Below, one piece after another: positions 33,301 through 44,345 of a stretch of 64,000 bases of DNA. A program made the position numbers and the translations under genes. Source of the DNA: Lepidurus packardi (Eukaryota > Arthropoda > Branchiopoda > Notostraca > Triopsidae). Numbering within the stretch: position 1 is the stretch's first letter; each line of letters opens with the position of its first letter. Below the pieces are notes generated by a model. The model was given only the letters and a program-made list of their open reading frames with translations. It was not told the DNA's origin and ran no database searches. Where the stretch lies: contig JAKZAN010000004.1 of assembly GCA_023053545.1 (NCBI GenBank), positions 5,766,001 through 5,830,000 of the forward strand, written 5' to 3'.

Positions 33301-34118
33301 CTCCGAAACAAAAGACGAAAACCCAGAATATCCTGCGTCAATTTGCATGTCGTTGAGTGAAAACCTTTTTCCGTTTTTTAATAACTAGTTAGGTTTTTTA
33401 TCATCGTAATAGCCCCATGCTAGCCTGCACCTTAATTGTCATGCGGGTGTGGTGACTGCTTGATTAGTTTCGAACGAGGGGATAGGGACGAAATCTTTAT
33501 TAACCTTTTACTACCATAGCCTGATTAAGGCTTCCGTATAAGCTTAGCTTGTACGGAAGGTACACCGTAGGTACCGCAAGGCGGCGCGCAGTGCTCTGCA
33601 TGGTTTTATATGAACGCGCATTGCCTCTGCGCGTAAAAAACGGCAAGCAAAATGACTTTGTAGCCACCTGCTCAATTTGCATTTTGTTAAAAAAAAAAAA
33701 ATACACTAAAATAATGTATAGGGCTTGGCACTTTCCAAAATGGCAATTTAACTTTTGGTTGCAAAGGGGAAAAATTAATCTGCATTTATCAAATTAGTGA
33801 ATGTAAAAATTATAACGGTAAGACTGTCCTGTCCTCTCAATAATATCACCTGCAATACTGTCAAGAATTTTTGCCAAATCTCGTGCATTTTTAACATAAA
33901 CTGCTTCTGCGTTCTCCGCACTATCGTGACCTGGAGAGCTAAGCGCTACGGGAGCCTTAAGAATATTTTTAAAAATGGAAGAAAAAAATAGCCGCAAAAA
34001 CTCACCTTTCTATAACTCGTCTGCCGTCTTCGGTTATGTACTTAAGTCCATGCATAGACGTGGAGGCGAAAAAATCCTTTACCACGTATGTAAATGGGAC
34101 AAACTTTCTGGTTTCCAT
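30344..34118 (-). CDS. pickpocket-type DEG/ENaC sodium channel subunit
   Basis: Amiloride-sensitive type cation channel subunit of the arthropod pickpocket family (mechano-, chemo- or water-sensing), plasma membrane, trimeric. Ten exons join in phase, about 562 aa: 34118-34006, 33332-33123, 33040-32890, 32816-32687, 32458-32298, 32246-31944, 31199-31103, 31025-30848, 30772-30681, 30597-30344. In order: FFASTSMHGLKYI before helix 1; helix 1 VFVFCFGVLFSAYLCLLMW; YPLANLNFPSITICNTNKIS; DCSKIFQLRTSDEGLCCSFN; FKVSRAGVRNGLTVML; GFKVLVHNAHEFPDV; CYIDCMSRAMIKACGCVPFY; CHCPPTC; helix 2 GLLGLGFGFSFISAVEIIYF with the GFS selectivity filter. Exon 4 uses a weak GTTGGG donor, the only one found that keeps phase. 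Intron 1 (673 bp) holds a family B repeat. Confidence 0.93.
33530..33645 (-). repeat. dispersed repeat family B, copy 4 (pickpocket intron 1)
   Basis: On the minus strand: GCCGTTTTTTACGCGCAGAG, CAATGCGCGTTCATA, CACTGCGCGCCGCCTTGCGG and ACAAGCTAAGC, in the family B order. A 12-13 bp A run follows at about 33,690. Confidence 0.6.
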
Positions 34119-35427
34119 CTTAACCGTGGTCTACTTCTTTGTCTGATTTCTTATTTTTCTTTGTCAAAAAACTTCTTTAACAAACCACTTAACTTAAATC
34201 TGTGAGCAAGTCACCTTCTAAACTAAAACGCCGTACAAACACAAATTTCTGCACTTTTTTAGGGTACTGGGGTTAGCCAGTATAAACAGTTGTGTCTGCC
34301 AGTAACAATGGTGCGTGCCTAATTAAAAGCAAAGCTGGAGCGTTGCGAAGCAACTCCTGATTGCTTGGACGGTGGAGCGCAAGCAGATTGGGATTCTTCA
34401 CAGGTTTATCGCAGGTTGTCGCCTTTTTCCGTCTTAGCGAGGATAAACCTGTTCTCCTTCTTTCGCTGTGTATTATGTGGGTTAAAATAGGTCGCCGTTC
34501 AAATTTAGCTAACAGGCATACCGTATGCAATCCCAGGTATCTACCAAGGTCTTTCCTATTGTGCAAGTTTCGGTTCGCTCTTTTTCCGCTTATTATAAGA
34601 AGGAGGAAAATAGCGGTGATCACGATCTACCTACACTTTAGAGTATCCGGGAATAACCTTTTACTTTCAAGGTTTGCACAAAACGTGTTGGCGTCGTGAC
34701 TTCGCTGCTTCTGCCACCCACCAACATGACATTTGCAAATTCGAGGAAGTCAAGTTGCAATCAGGCAGTTCTTGCTAAAAGGTAACAGGGAACTGTTGCG
34801 GGTATGTAGTACTAATTTAGGGAGCACAAGGAGTTACAAGAGGAAGAAAAAGGATGAGTAGCTGTTGTCAGCACAGGTGTACTGATGTCGCTCCACACTT
34901 GTGTGTGTATGTGTCGGGTACATACATGCTGTATGTTTTTCGTTCCTGTCCAGGACATGACGCTCAATGGGATGGGTGGGTTCGTCGCTCCATTTCCCGT
35001 CCCCCTTTCCTGATATTCTCAGCTCAACTCGATGTATCTTTATGTTTGCGTGTAGTTTTTCTATTTATTATATTACCTGCATGTAGATGTAATGGAACCT
35101 ATACGGTCTAGTTTGCGAACGAGTGTTCAAGACACATTTATGCCACTAGTCATGTCGTGAGTAAAGAAAAAAGACCGCCAAACGCCACGTTTTATTATTT
35201 TTTTGGCGAAAAGATACACCTAGATGCAATATATAGCATGCGTTTTCTGGCAAAAGACGCTTTCATGCATGTTTTCTAAACAAATGTTAAAGGACCATTT
35301 CAAACTGATAAAATGCATAGTATTTTAATCGGTTATTAGAATCACGCTTTCGGATATTAGAATCAATTTTAAAAGAATCTTCACAAGTACAGTAACGAAA
35401 CTACAGTAGTTATTGCTACATGGACTT
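34119..35427. other. upstream region of the pickpocket gene
   Basis: No coding, RNA or repeat feature recognised. Open frames at 34,273-34,699 on opposite strands mirror each other and lack support. Confidence 0.4.
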
Positions 35428-35634
35428 TGCAGATTGACCAATGACATTGCTTTTACCACGTTTTGACCAAACCTGTCGTTTTCAGCCTACTACTACGCTT
35501 AGGGGAAATCCCGTCTAAACTCCTCAGTCAAACAAGTGAGCCGGTTATTCAATTGAATGACCAGTTCCTTTAATTGACTGGGAAAATTAGAAAGGATTTC
35601 GTGTTGAGAACCCTACCTAAGCGTAGGAGTAGGC
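35428..35634. mobile_element. fold-back element family A, copy 4
   Basis: Left end GATTGACCAATGACATTGCT, then CAGCCTACTACTACGCTTAG. The right end is CCCTACCTAAGCGTAGGAG, AGGCT, giving a clear terminal inverted repeat of about 20 bp over a total of 160 bp, plus an extended left arm. It abuts a transposase remnant. Confidence 0.75.
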
Positions 35635-35683
35635 TTCAAAGGCGCACTGTTAGTTGTATTTTAGGCGTGTGTGTATGTAAAAA

Positions 35684-35920
35684 TGTCGACAAACAAGAAA
35701 AGACTTGATCTACATGTCAAAGAGAAGTTGCGGCTCATAGAAACTTATGACAAGTTAATTTTAAAAGATTTACCACAAAAGAGAAGCGGCCGTTAAATTA
35801 GGAATCCCTCAATCATCTCTATCAAAACAGTTGAAAAATCGTTACGAAATGAACAATAGTGGGTGTAGTGAATCTACAAAAAGGAAACTTGTGGGAAAGT
35901 GTCAAAAAGTAGACAGATGC
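35684..35920 (+). pseudogene. remnant of pogo/Tigger-like transposase N-terminus (CENP-B HTH)
   Basis: Reads MSTNKKRLDLHVKEKLRLIE in one frame and, after a frameshift near 35,780, REAAVKLGIPQSSLSKQLKN in another. This is the CENP-B-type N-terminal helix-turn-helix of pogo/Tigger transposases (basic start, KL-x-LIE, then a recognition helix of the S-x-LSKQ-x-KNR kind). Nothing of the second HTH or the DDE domain follows, so it is a dead fragment. It begins 50 bp after the end of fold-back copy 4. Confidence 0.65.
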
Positions 35921-36965
35921 TTTGTTTCTTCGGTATAAGCAAGCCAGTTCGTTTCACGCGCCGATTAATCAGCATTCTATTGCATATTTCCGATTTTCGG
36001 TTATGGGAATCTCCGCTTAATAGAATCAATATTCACCTGACAAACGTAATCACACTAAGCGGCATCTACCCTATTTGCTTAGCTATTTAGCTACTCTTGG
36101 GCTACTCCGTGCGGCATGACTTGCTAAAAAGTAGACATACCTCCAATTTGATAGCCGTAAATTTGACAGCCAGGAAAAGCTCATTCAACATATGCGTTGA
36201 TTAAGACACAATAAAGTACGTGGAGTCCTAACCCTACGCAGTAAGATCCATGGTAAGTTTGTTTATTTTTTTTCGTACGCTCTGTTGTGGTGCGTCGTCT
36301 GTAATTACTGCTTCTTTTTTATCCGTATTCTAAATGTTAACAATGTTTTTTTTGGTTGCCTCACCTTTCTGAGTTGCCAGGAGTCTCAATTATTCAACTT
36401 TACGTGTTGGACTCAGCATGCTCCTGTCGTATGACGGCGAATACTGCGTTACTCATTAGGAATGAAGTATTGAAAAGTTCGATTAACCCATCTCATCGTT
36501 CATCGCCTCTTCCTTTATATACCCGTAGCTTTTCGGCTGACAAACAGGGAACGTTATTTCGCAGACATTTTTCTCCATGCGTATCTCTTTAAGCGGCTTT
36601 GTAACTCTCCGTGTGATGGGTCGCGGGGAAAAAAGGACATGGAGAGAGACCTTATCACGAATGTATGCCGAGAACGAGAAAGAGGGGGGTGCTCACGATA
36701 TGTCAAGATTCCCTTGCGCCTTGTCTTACCTCTTGTGTCTTTTTTTATTTTCTTTATTATTTATTTGTTCTTTTGGTGGGAGAAAAGAATGTCGGGAGAA
36801 GATGACGTAATAAAGACGGAACTGAAAAAACTTGAGCCAAAGCCAGATACGCAACGTTTTGCTAGGTTCTCGTGTATAGTACAGGGGTCACACGTCGAGG
36901 CGGGGAATGTAAATGCCGCCGAAAGTTGTGTATTAAAGTTATCACTCATGCTTATAAACACGAGG

Positions 36966-37069
36966 CACTATTCTAACACATCCGATACTATTCTAGCACT
37001 ACTTCCCGGACACTATTCTAACACATCCGATACTATTATAACACTACTTCCCGAACACTATTCTAAAGG
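36966..37069. repeat. 45-bp minisatellite, about 2.3 units
   Basis: CACTATTCTAACACATCCGA starts at 36,966 and 37,011, and CACTATTCTA again at 37,056, giving a 45-bp period. No gene associated. Confidence 0.8.
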
Positions 37070-37294
37070 ACGTCATTATGTTCTAAGGAACGATGCATTT
37101 GTCTTCGCAAGTTTATGAAGTATCGTTCAGGCGTATTTGAGGTGCAAAGTTTTGTTTGTGACGTAGCTATGTGACATGGCGTGCCTTCTACGAAGCTTGA
37201 GGCTTCTTACCATGAAATAAGTCAAAAGCATCCAATTTCCAGACAAAACTCACTTGGAAAACGACTTACATTCCTATCTAATCTGACCTAACTT

Positions 37295-37600
37295 ATGCCT
37301 TCCGTAGAGCTTAGCTTGTTATGGCAACGCGGCACAAGGACGACTCAACGATAGGACTACTAAGGACTGCATGACTAGGTTAGGTTAGGTTAGGTTAGTT
37401 AGTGGTTTATAGTCCCAAGTCGGGGTTTGTAATCCTTAAGTCACGATTCGTAGTCTTTAAGTCGGATACACCGTAGTCCTGTCCTCGGGTCGTCATTGTG
37501 TCTACGTCCCCTTGTTACACCTTAGCTACCGCAAGGGTGCGAACGTGTTCGCATGGATGTGTATGAACGCGCATTACTTCTGAGCATAAATTGGCATGCA
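37295..37600 (-). repeat. dispersed repeat family B, copy 5, split by an insertion
   Basis: The outer pieces match family B on the minus strand: AACAAGCTAAGCTCTACGG (about 37,305-37,323) and TTATGCTCAGAAG...ATGCGCGTTCATA...TTGCGGTAGCTAAGGTGTAA (about 37,510-37,590). About 190 bp between them are foreign and include the TTAGG tract. Confidence 0.55.
37376..37398 (+). repeat. interstitial TTAGG telomere-like tract
   Basis: About four and a half GGTTA/TTAGG units in a row, the arthropod telomere sequence, inside the insertion that splits a family B repeat. Confidence 0.75.
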
Positions 37601-40379
37601 CGATAACTATATAACTACAAACTCAGTTAGAACACTTAAAAAAAATATAATAATATCTAGTGGAAGATTAGGGTTCGATTTTGCAGTGATTTTCGTGGAT
37701 GTGAAACATCAATTTGCTTTTTCGAAAATCAGTAAGGTAAAATGGAAAAAAATGAAAGTGTTGCCTTCTGTACCTACATTACCTACATTAATATCAGGAA
37801 TTTTTTTTTTTTGCATTTTACCTAAGAAAGTTCCAGCGTTCCTCATGTTATAGCGCCGTAGAAACCTAACCTGACTAATCTAATCTATCACGTACAATCA
37901 CCTCTGTTACGTCACGACCGCCACGTTTAACCCTAGTTTTTTAATTTCTATGTTTAATAGCTTGAAGATAGCCTTATTTAATTGATGAAAACACTTCTTC
38001 AGAAAGAAGTTTTCTTGAAAATATAGAGCAAGTTTTATTTTTATTTTTGTGGCTATTGATCTTATAAATGTTCCTCCGTACCTTTTTAACATTCCTTGAA
38101 TGCGTATGGCACACACAAATGTTGCACCTTCTCCGCCAAAAAACAAAATCTGCGGAGCGCAAAGGCGAAGGCTTATACTTTTTCTTCTTTTCTTTTCCCT
38201 TTTCCACAGCTGTCTGTATAAACGAGAAGAATCCTTGGACACTCTCCTGGAGCCTGAAATGGCATTTCATCCATCCTATATAGGTTAGAGCATGGGGCAA
38301 TAAAAGAAAAAAATACCTAGCTATCTAGCCCCATGATGCCTCGTCGGAATAAGGGTGGGGGCCAACAATTGTATCTCCACACAGAGTTTTCCGAGTCGAG
38401 GTTTACGTATATGATCTCCATCATTACTGCCGGAATAAAACTTAGACTCCTTACGAATAACCCCAGAAGCGAAGGACGGCATAGGCCAATCACTTTGATG
38501 TGATCTCTCCTGATGACGAACGCCTTTTACGATCTCTTGCTGGCATCAAAAACTTGGCGACCAAAGGCTCAAAAAACGAGGGCCAAGAAGAAGAAGAAAG
38601 GAAAGAGAAGGATCTTTGTCCGACTGGAAAGATTGGTTATATATTTCTATTTCTAATATTTCTATACAAATATATATCAGATAGCGAGACAAGTCATCAG
38701 ATGCGATGTGGGTCTAATCTGGCTAGAACAAGGAATGGTACACAAAGCAAGCCCATTCAAGAAAAGGGAAGAATTATACATATCAACCTAGTGATCTTTA
38801 AGGGGAAGACTAGGAAGCTATTATGCAATAAATAGTGAAAATAATACCTTTCTTTACGAAAGGTTCGGATTCGTTTCTTGGACCCAATTCAATATGATTA
38901 ATGTGATCGGATCTTTTATTTTAGGGCGTATGTATGATGACAGTACCGATAATTTCTTTCGCTTATTTCTGCCCCAATCGTATTTTTCTAATGCTCTGCT
39001 TTCCCCCCCCCCATGATCTAGCATAGTACGTAAGTGTGCTTCCTATGATTGCGATTACGTTTGGGGACCTGTCATCTGGAGAAAGAAAAATGGCCGAGAT
39101 AGCAATATAAGCATCGCATTTATAGTTCCGTATGGAGTATATAAATGCACAAAAAAGCTTCGTATGCTGCCACCCAAAACCCATTCCACATAAGTTAAGA
39201 AGCTCCTCTTTTGTCGTTTTAATGACGTTGTTTACCTCACAGAATAGTATGTTTACCCTGTCTGTCAATGCATTGGAGGGGGCGGGGATGTGCGTTAGGA
39301 GCATTCGGTGAAGAATGTATGTACCTTTCATATGTTAAGAGTCCTCTTCTACACGTTAGCTTGGGAGTTAGAGGCTTATAGGAAGCTGCAAAGCCTCCTG
39401 ACATAAGGCATCGAATCCATAATTCTTCGCTTCAGAGAAATTCACCCTAAAAGTGCCAGGCAGAGCAGCTTGGGGCTTTGTATGCCTTGATTTGAAAGCG
39501 TTATGTTCGATTTGCTGTGTGCGGTGCGATAAGTTGTTTTTTTCTTTGCTGGACGCCTTTTTCTTATTTTCTTTTCGTTTTTTAGACGCGAAGACTCCTT
39601 GAGCTTGCCTTGAGCATCCCCAACCTTCTCCAAAAAAATTACGAAGCAACGTAGGCTACTGCATCAAGCACGGAAAAGTAAAAAAATTGGAAAAAGAAAT
39701 TACGTTAAATTAACTGCATTGCTGTCAAGACAGTTGAGTTGTTCCATCGTCTTGAATGGTTCGGTTTTTCCCTTGCTTTTTATCCCAGGCGTGAGATGGC
39801 GCACTCGTCAGCGCGGGAACGAACTTTTCCTGCGTGAGTTCCTTCTTCTTTCCTATGCGGCAATGATATATTCTGCGGCGAATGAAAACATTAACTAACT
39901 TGCACGAAACGTCTGTTTTTCTAGCCAACAAAGAACCGAACAAACGGATACCCGTGGAATCCATTAACAGTCATTTGTAGTGCTGGCATCCATGCAACAA
40001 GGTAAAAGATTTTGTTTCGTTCTTAAACGCGCTTTCACCGCAAAAACAAAGCTAAGACATTCCTTTGATTGGGATCGCATTCACCAAGACAGACGCCGCC
40101 AAAACTAGCTTTCCAGGCTCGGCAAGTTGCACGGAAGAACTTCAACCGTCGCCATGTTTAAGTTGACGGAACAAAAGCGCTTCTATTACCTCTCTCTGCG
40201 TTTATAATGGGGCTCACTTTGGGAAGAAATTAGCCCAAGATTATCTCACAGCTTCTGAAAGGAGAAAAAGAACAAAATGGAGATACGGTTTCCTTTGAGA
40301 TCTCTCTGGATCTGTCTCTCAGCAAACATTTGACTCGCGGTATGGGAAGAAAAGAGCCGAACAGAGCACAAGCTTTCCA
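37601..40379. other. non-coding stretch
   Basis: No supported gene. Contains a 10-C run at 39,003-39,012. Open frames on both strands are mutually antisense and low in complexity. Confidence 0.4.
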
Positions 40380-40660
40380 CGCAAGAATCTTCGCTTGCTC
40401 TTAGGTCTCTTTGCCAGATTGCTCACCCTCCTCTTTCTCTCCCGCCTCTCGTCTTCGCTCGGGTTCGCTCTCACAGCATCTGCCCCTCAGTCTCTACTCT
40501 TCTGGGGGAACTCTTCTCAGTTTCTCCAGTCTTGATCAGTCCTCCGTCGTGGGTACACACCGTTTGGGTTTGGTTTCGCTGTCGGTATTCTACGTGTTCT
40601 ATAGTCTACGTCTGGGCTGGGAGTTGTTGGAGTCGTTCTTGTTGCTTACTTTTCTTATCT
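40380..40660 (+). promoter_or_regulatory. pyrimidine-rich candidate promoter/5' UTR
   Basis: Dense CTC/TCT sequence with many CpG (TCTCTTTGCCAGATTGCTCA onward) some 430-700 bp before the signal-peptide exon at 41,093. Its composition differs from the AT-rich surroundings. A likely transcription start region, but no TATA or clear initiator can be fixed. Confidence 0.3.
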
Positions 40661-41092
40661 TGGGGGCCCTCAAAATGTGCTGCTGCTGTCCCTTGTCTCG
40701 TATTTACAGCAAAATTGGACTCAACACACCAGCATCGTAAATCCTTTGTTGGAAGTATAACTAAAACTTGCCTGGCTGCATTTTGCATTGCTGAGGCTTC
40801 CATTAACGTGGGATCTGCTATATAAACTTCCAGTAAAGCTCCGACATACATGCATTTGGATGGCGTCACCATAGCTCTCTAGTGTTTTGACGGTGTTTTT
40901 CCGAATCCCTTGCTTCAGATTTTTGTCCCAAAAATGCTTACAAAGTTCGGTGTTGTCCACTTTACGTCTAAATAACAACCCAGTGGTGTGGCTAGGTTAA
41001 CTATGAAGGCCTTTGCTGCCGAAAACGAGTTAAAATAATAATTCAGAAAAATAATTAGAAAAAATCAGAGTAACAAGAAAAAAATAATAAGC

Positions 41093-41180
41093 ATGGAAAT
41101 TCAAAAGGAGCTGGGAAGACTAGCGAGAACGTGCTGGCTTTGGATATTTTTATGCCTTCTCCCTATTTTGGCTGACGCAG
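41093..41180 (+). CDS. first coding exon of an unidentified secreted or membrane protein
   Basis: ATG with A at -3 and G at +4 opens MEIQKELGRLARTCWLWIFL, then CLLPILADA|G: charged start, hydrophobic core and an A-x-A cleavage site, a textbook signal peptide. The exon ends in GACGCAG|GTAAGG, a strong donor, in phase 1. No convincing acceptor exon follows before 64,000, so the intron exceeds 22.8 kb. Large first introns are typical of neuronal adhesion and developmental genes; the family cannot be named from 29 residues. Confidence 0.6.
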
Positions 41181-44159
41181 GTAAGGGTTATATAACTTTG
41201 TTAATCTCACGCTTTTTTTCCGAGATTTTTTTTTATTTTAAATACGGAAACTCTGTTTCAAAGTTAAAACTTTCTGGCGGATATAAATCGCCATCTCTGA
41301 AGAAATTATTACATACGAAAGTGTTAATATTGTTCCTTTTTTTACGCTGCTTTTTATACAAAATAAGAATTAATCCCATGCAAAAAAAAAAAGAGGTTAA
41401 GTTTGGGTTTTTTACGTTCAATGCAACTTGCAAATCCTTTGTGGTTTTTGTTATTGATGGGGGTGGCAAAGTGGAAGAGTGAAAAGATGAAAAGAAATTC
41501 TTAATTACCTTAAATTTATGTTTAGTGCTTAACTAGAGGCATAACACACTTTAAGTTATTCATAAAACCCTCGCCAAGGAAAATAAAAAGGTCGTGGGAA
41601 CTCCTTCTAACAGGATTTTTTTAACGTGAAGATGTTAGTGGTGTTTCCCATGCATGCTATTATATCTGTTTGGCAGACGCAATTGGTTCAAGAGGAAATA
41701 AGCCAGCTCGGCATTTTGTCCGAAGAGGTAGTAGAACTCATCGTTTTTCTTTTTCTTTTGGTCGAGAAGACGAAAACGGAAAAGGACAACCAGGAAGATG
41801 CGCATTTCTGTTTTTACTTTTGACTTCTCTTCGCTTTCTTGGTACGCTCTCTTACTCTGAGACCATCTCTTGTAGCTCCAGTCGTTTGTTGGGCGTCCAA
41901 GTAGGGCGTCTGGCCAAAGCTTAAAACCCCTTTCCGTTTTTCCTTCTCTTTCCCTACTTTTTTTTCTTTGGCTCTTAAAAGGGCGCCTCTTTTTTGGCCT
42001 TTTAGCGTGTGCCGGGCGTGTCATCCTAGCATCTCCGCATGCCCCACAGCCTCCACAAACCGGCAAACCATCTTTCCCGTGGAAGGGAAAACCTGGGGAC
42101 GTTCTTTCTTTTAGATCTTTGTGCGCTCAAAAGATGAACACCTTCCCCCCTCTTCTTTCACATTTTTCTCACGCCGTACAGTACAGAGCACACGCGAGGC
42201 CTTATTGTAGGTATCTCCTTGGTATAGGTGTCTTCTTGCCGTGCCGAAAGAAAGTAAAATAAATCTACAAAGGGTTGAGGGTGGTTGATGGCAAAGTAAA
42301 GAAAATGAATCTATTCAAGCGAACGAAATTTCCCTTCTTTAAGCCTTATATGCATAGTTAGTACTTGCTACTCTGATAGCGCCCATAGTAAAGGTATGCT
42401 CTTCAAGCCCCAACTGGCTTGGCTTGACTTGACTTGGAACAAGCTTGGAAGAGAGGGTAGGGTATTGAGGAGAGGTTAAAAGTGAAAGAAGGGTCTTTTC
42501 ATTTGCATTGACGTCTCCTAGCCACACACACATCCCAGAATGCATTTCAAGTCATCAGTCTCCCCCCTTTCCCCTTCTTTTTAAAGGTTTCGCCCTGAGA
42601 AACTGTTCGTCGTGTTCACTTGACACCTCGTATAGTACCATATGTGGAAAGTTAATTTTTATTTTCTCTTTTCGAACCAGCGCCATTAAACCGTCAAAAC
42701 AGTCTTGAAAGGCGTGGATTTCTTCCTCGGAAGTTTGAAAAGTAGTAAGTGCGACAGACGCCTTTGATCTCAAATTTTCTCCCCCAAAAATTTTTTTAAG
42801 CCTTCGAATGCTACGTATTTTAAATGGAAACGGTGTGTACGAAGTATAGGACTAATTAAGGGGAAATTAAACATGACTTTCTCGTTGGTAGTAATGGCTT
42901 TGTCTTGTCTTGTTCTTGGCATGGGTTTCTTATTAGTAAGGATTGCAGGGACTCTGTGTAGAGTGTAGTTGTTTCAATTAAACATTTCGTTTCGAAGTTA
43001 GGGATTTTTTATTGTGATTTTCTTAAGTTGGTGGCTTCTGTCGGTTTCTCTTACAAATAATATAGCAGCGGGTAAATCTTGAAGTGGCTTGGCGTATGGA
43101 GAATTATTAGTAAGATTGTAGGGATACTGTATAGGGTGTAACAGTTTCAGTTAAAAGTTTCCATTAAAAGTTAATGATTATTATTGTGTATCAATTTTTT
43201 TAAGCTGGTGGCTTCTGTTGGTTTCTGTTACAAGTAAACTAGCAATGGGTAAATCGTGCAGGGGGGACTTGGCGTACGGGTAAGTTTCCCCAAGTTCGTG
43301 TGTTCTTCATCCGTCGAAATTTTCTAGGATCATGGTTCCGCTTGCATTTTAAGCCCATCAATGACCATGCAAGTGCAGCTGTGCCACTTCCGGACCTTGA
43401 ACACTAACACGCCCAGCATTTCTCCTATACGTTCTCATATGTTATTCTCTTTCTTTTTTTTAAAGACAGAAAAGTCTGGCAGCTCTAAGTTTGGGTGCTA
43501 GCAGTTTTTCATTTTCTCTTTTTCTTACCCATTGAAAGAGGAATGAGCTCGACTTTTTTGGGATATTTTTTTCTTTACTTTTGTCTGCCTTACGTTGGCA
43601 AAAGCGAGGCAGAAGTCAGGGCCTTTGGACCTTTCCGAAAGAGGCTCGCGACACGAGATTTAATTTTCCTCAAATAAAACAGCAACACTTGCAGACACAA
43701 GAACAAAACGAGGAAGCCAAAAGCGAGCCGAAATGTGGCCCCGGCTTTTCGGCTAATGAATAAGCCTGTAATGTGAGGAGGGAGCATCAGCACATGCAGA
43801 TCAGGCCCCTTTTTCACCCCGCAAAGCTTCCAAACTTCCGTTACTGCTCCTGTGGGGTTAAAAATATTCGGGATCTCAGTAACACCAAAGCTTAGCATTA
43901 GAGTACGTGATACCTCGTTAAAACATGGTTCGGTTTGCCCATTTTCTTTTCATTGTTGCCAATTTTGTTTCATGATTGTCTCCGCCTTTTTAATTTCAAT
44001 TTAATTGTTACATTTTCTTTCTTCGTTGCTATGTGCGTTTATTTCATTGTTGCCTCTACCCGTTTCGCCTATTGGGGTTTCTTTTTTACCTCTTATTTAA
44101 TTTTGTATTTTTTTTTTCATTATTGCCTTTCTCCTGTTTCATAAGCCGCGTTTGTTTTG
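41181..44159. other. presumed intron, first part
   Basis: AT-rich, with homopolymer T and A runs. Apart from the tandem duplication at 42,931 I see no feature. Open frames are low-complexity. Confidence 0.35.
42931..43280. repeat. diverged tandem duplication, ~174 bp period
   Basis: TATTAGTAAG(G)ATTG(C/T)AGGGA...GGTGGCTTCTGT(C/T)GGTTTCT...GGGTAAATC occurs at 42,931 and again at 43,105, two head-to-tail copies with many substitutions. Confidence 0.7.
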
Positions 44160-44345
44160 ACGAAAGTTTAAGTCGACCCAAGACTTCGAGATGGGTAAAC
44201 TTAAACGGGTTTATAAGCGTTTTCTTTATCTAGTCAACTTAGACTTTCAAGTAGACTTTTAGCTTTGCTCTCAAGTCAGGCAAGTCTATAACGAGTACTC
44301 GTGTGCCCAGACTTAAACTTAACCCCGCCCCCTTGTTTATTTATT
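44160..44345 (+). repeat. dispersed repeat family C, copy 2
   Basis: Opens AAGTTTAAGTCGACCCAAGA and ends CAGACTTAAACTTAACCCC, with TTATAAGCGTTTTC and GCTCTCAAGTCAGGCAAGT inside, matching the copy at 50,370 nearly throughout. A related fragment (GACTTTCAAAGTATAGACT, CTTATAATCTTAAG) lies at 44,700-44,810 and may be the far end of one larger element of about 650 bp. Confidence 0.65.

Noticed and set aside
36577-37118. 159-codon plus-strand frame with a hydrophobic stretch (LVSFFIFFIIYLFFWW)
   Set aside because: The hydrophobic part is T-rich low complexity and the end is a 45-bp minisatellite read as protein.
40606-40978. Minus-strand frames opposite the candidate promoter at 40.4-40.7 kb
   Set aside because: Overlapping frames without recognisable features. 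The region's composition fits a promoter or 5' UTR better.
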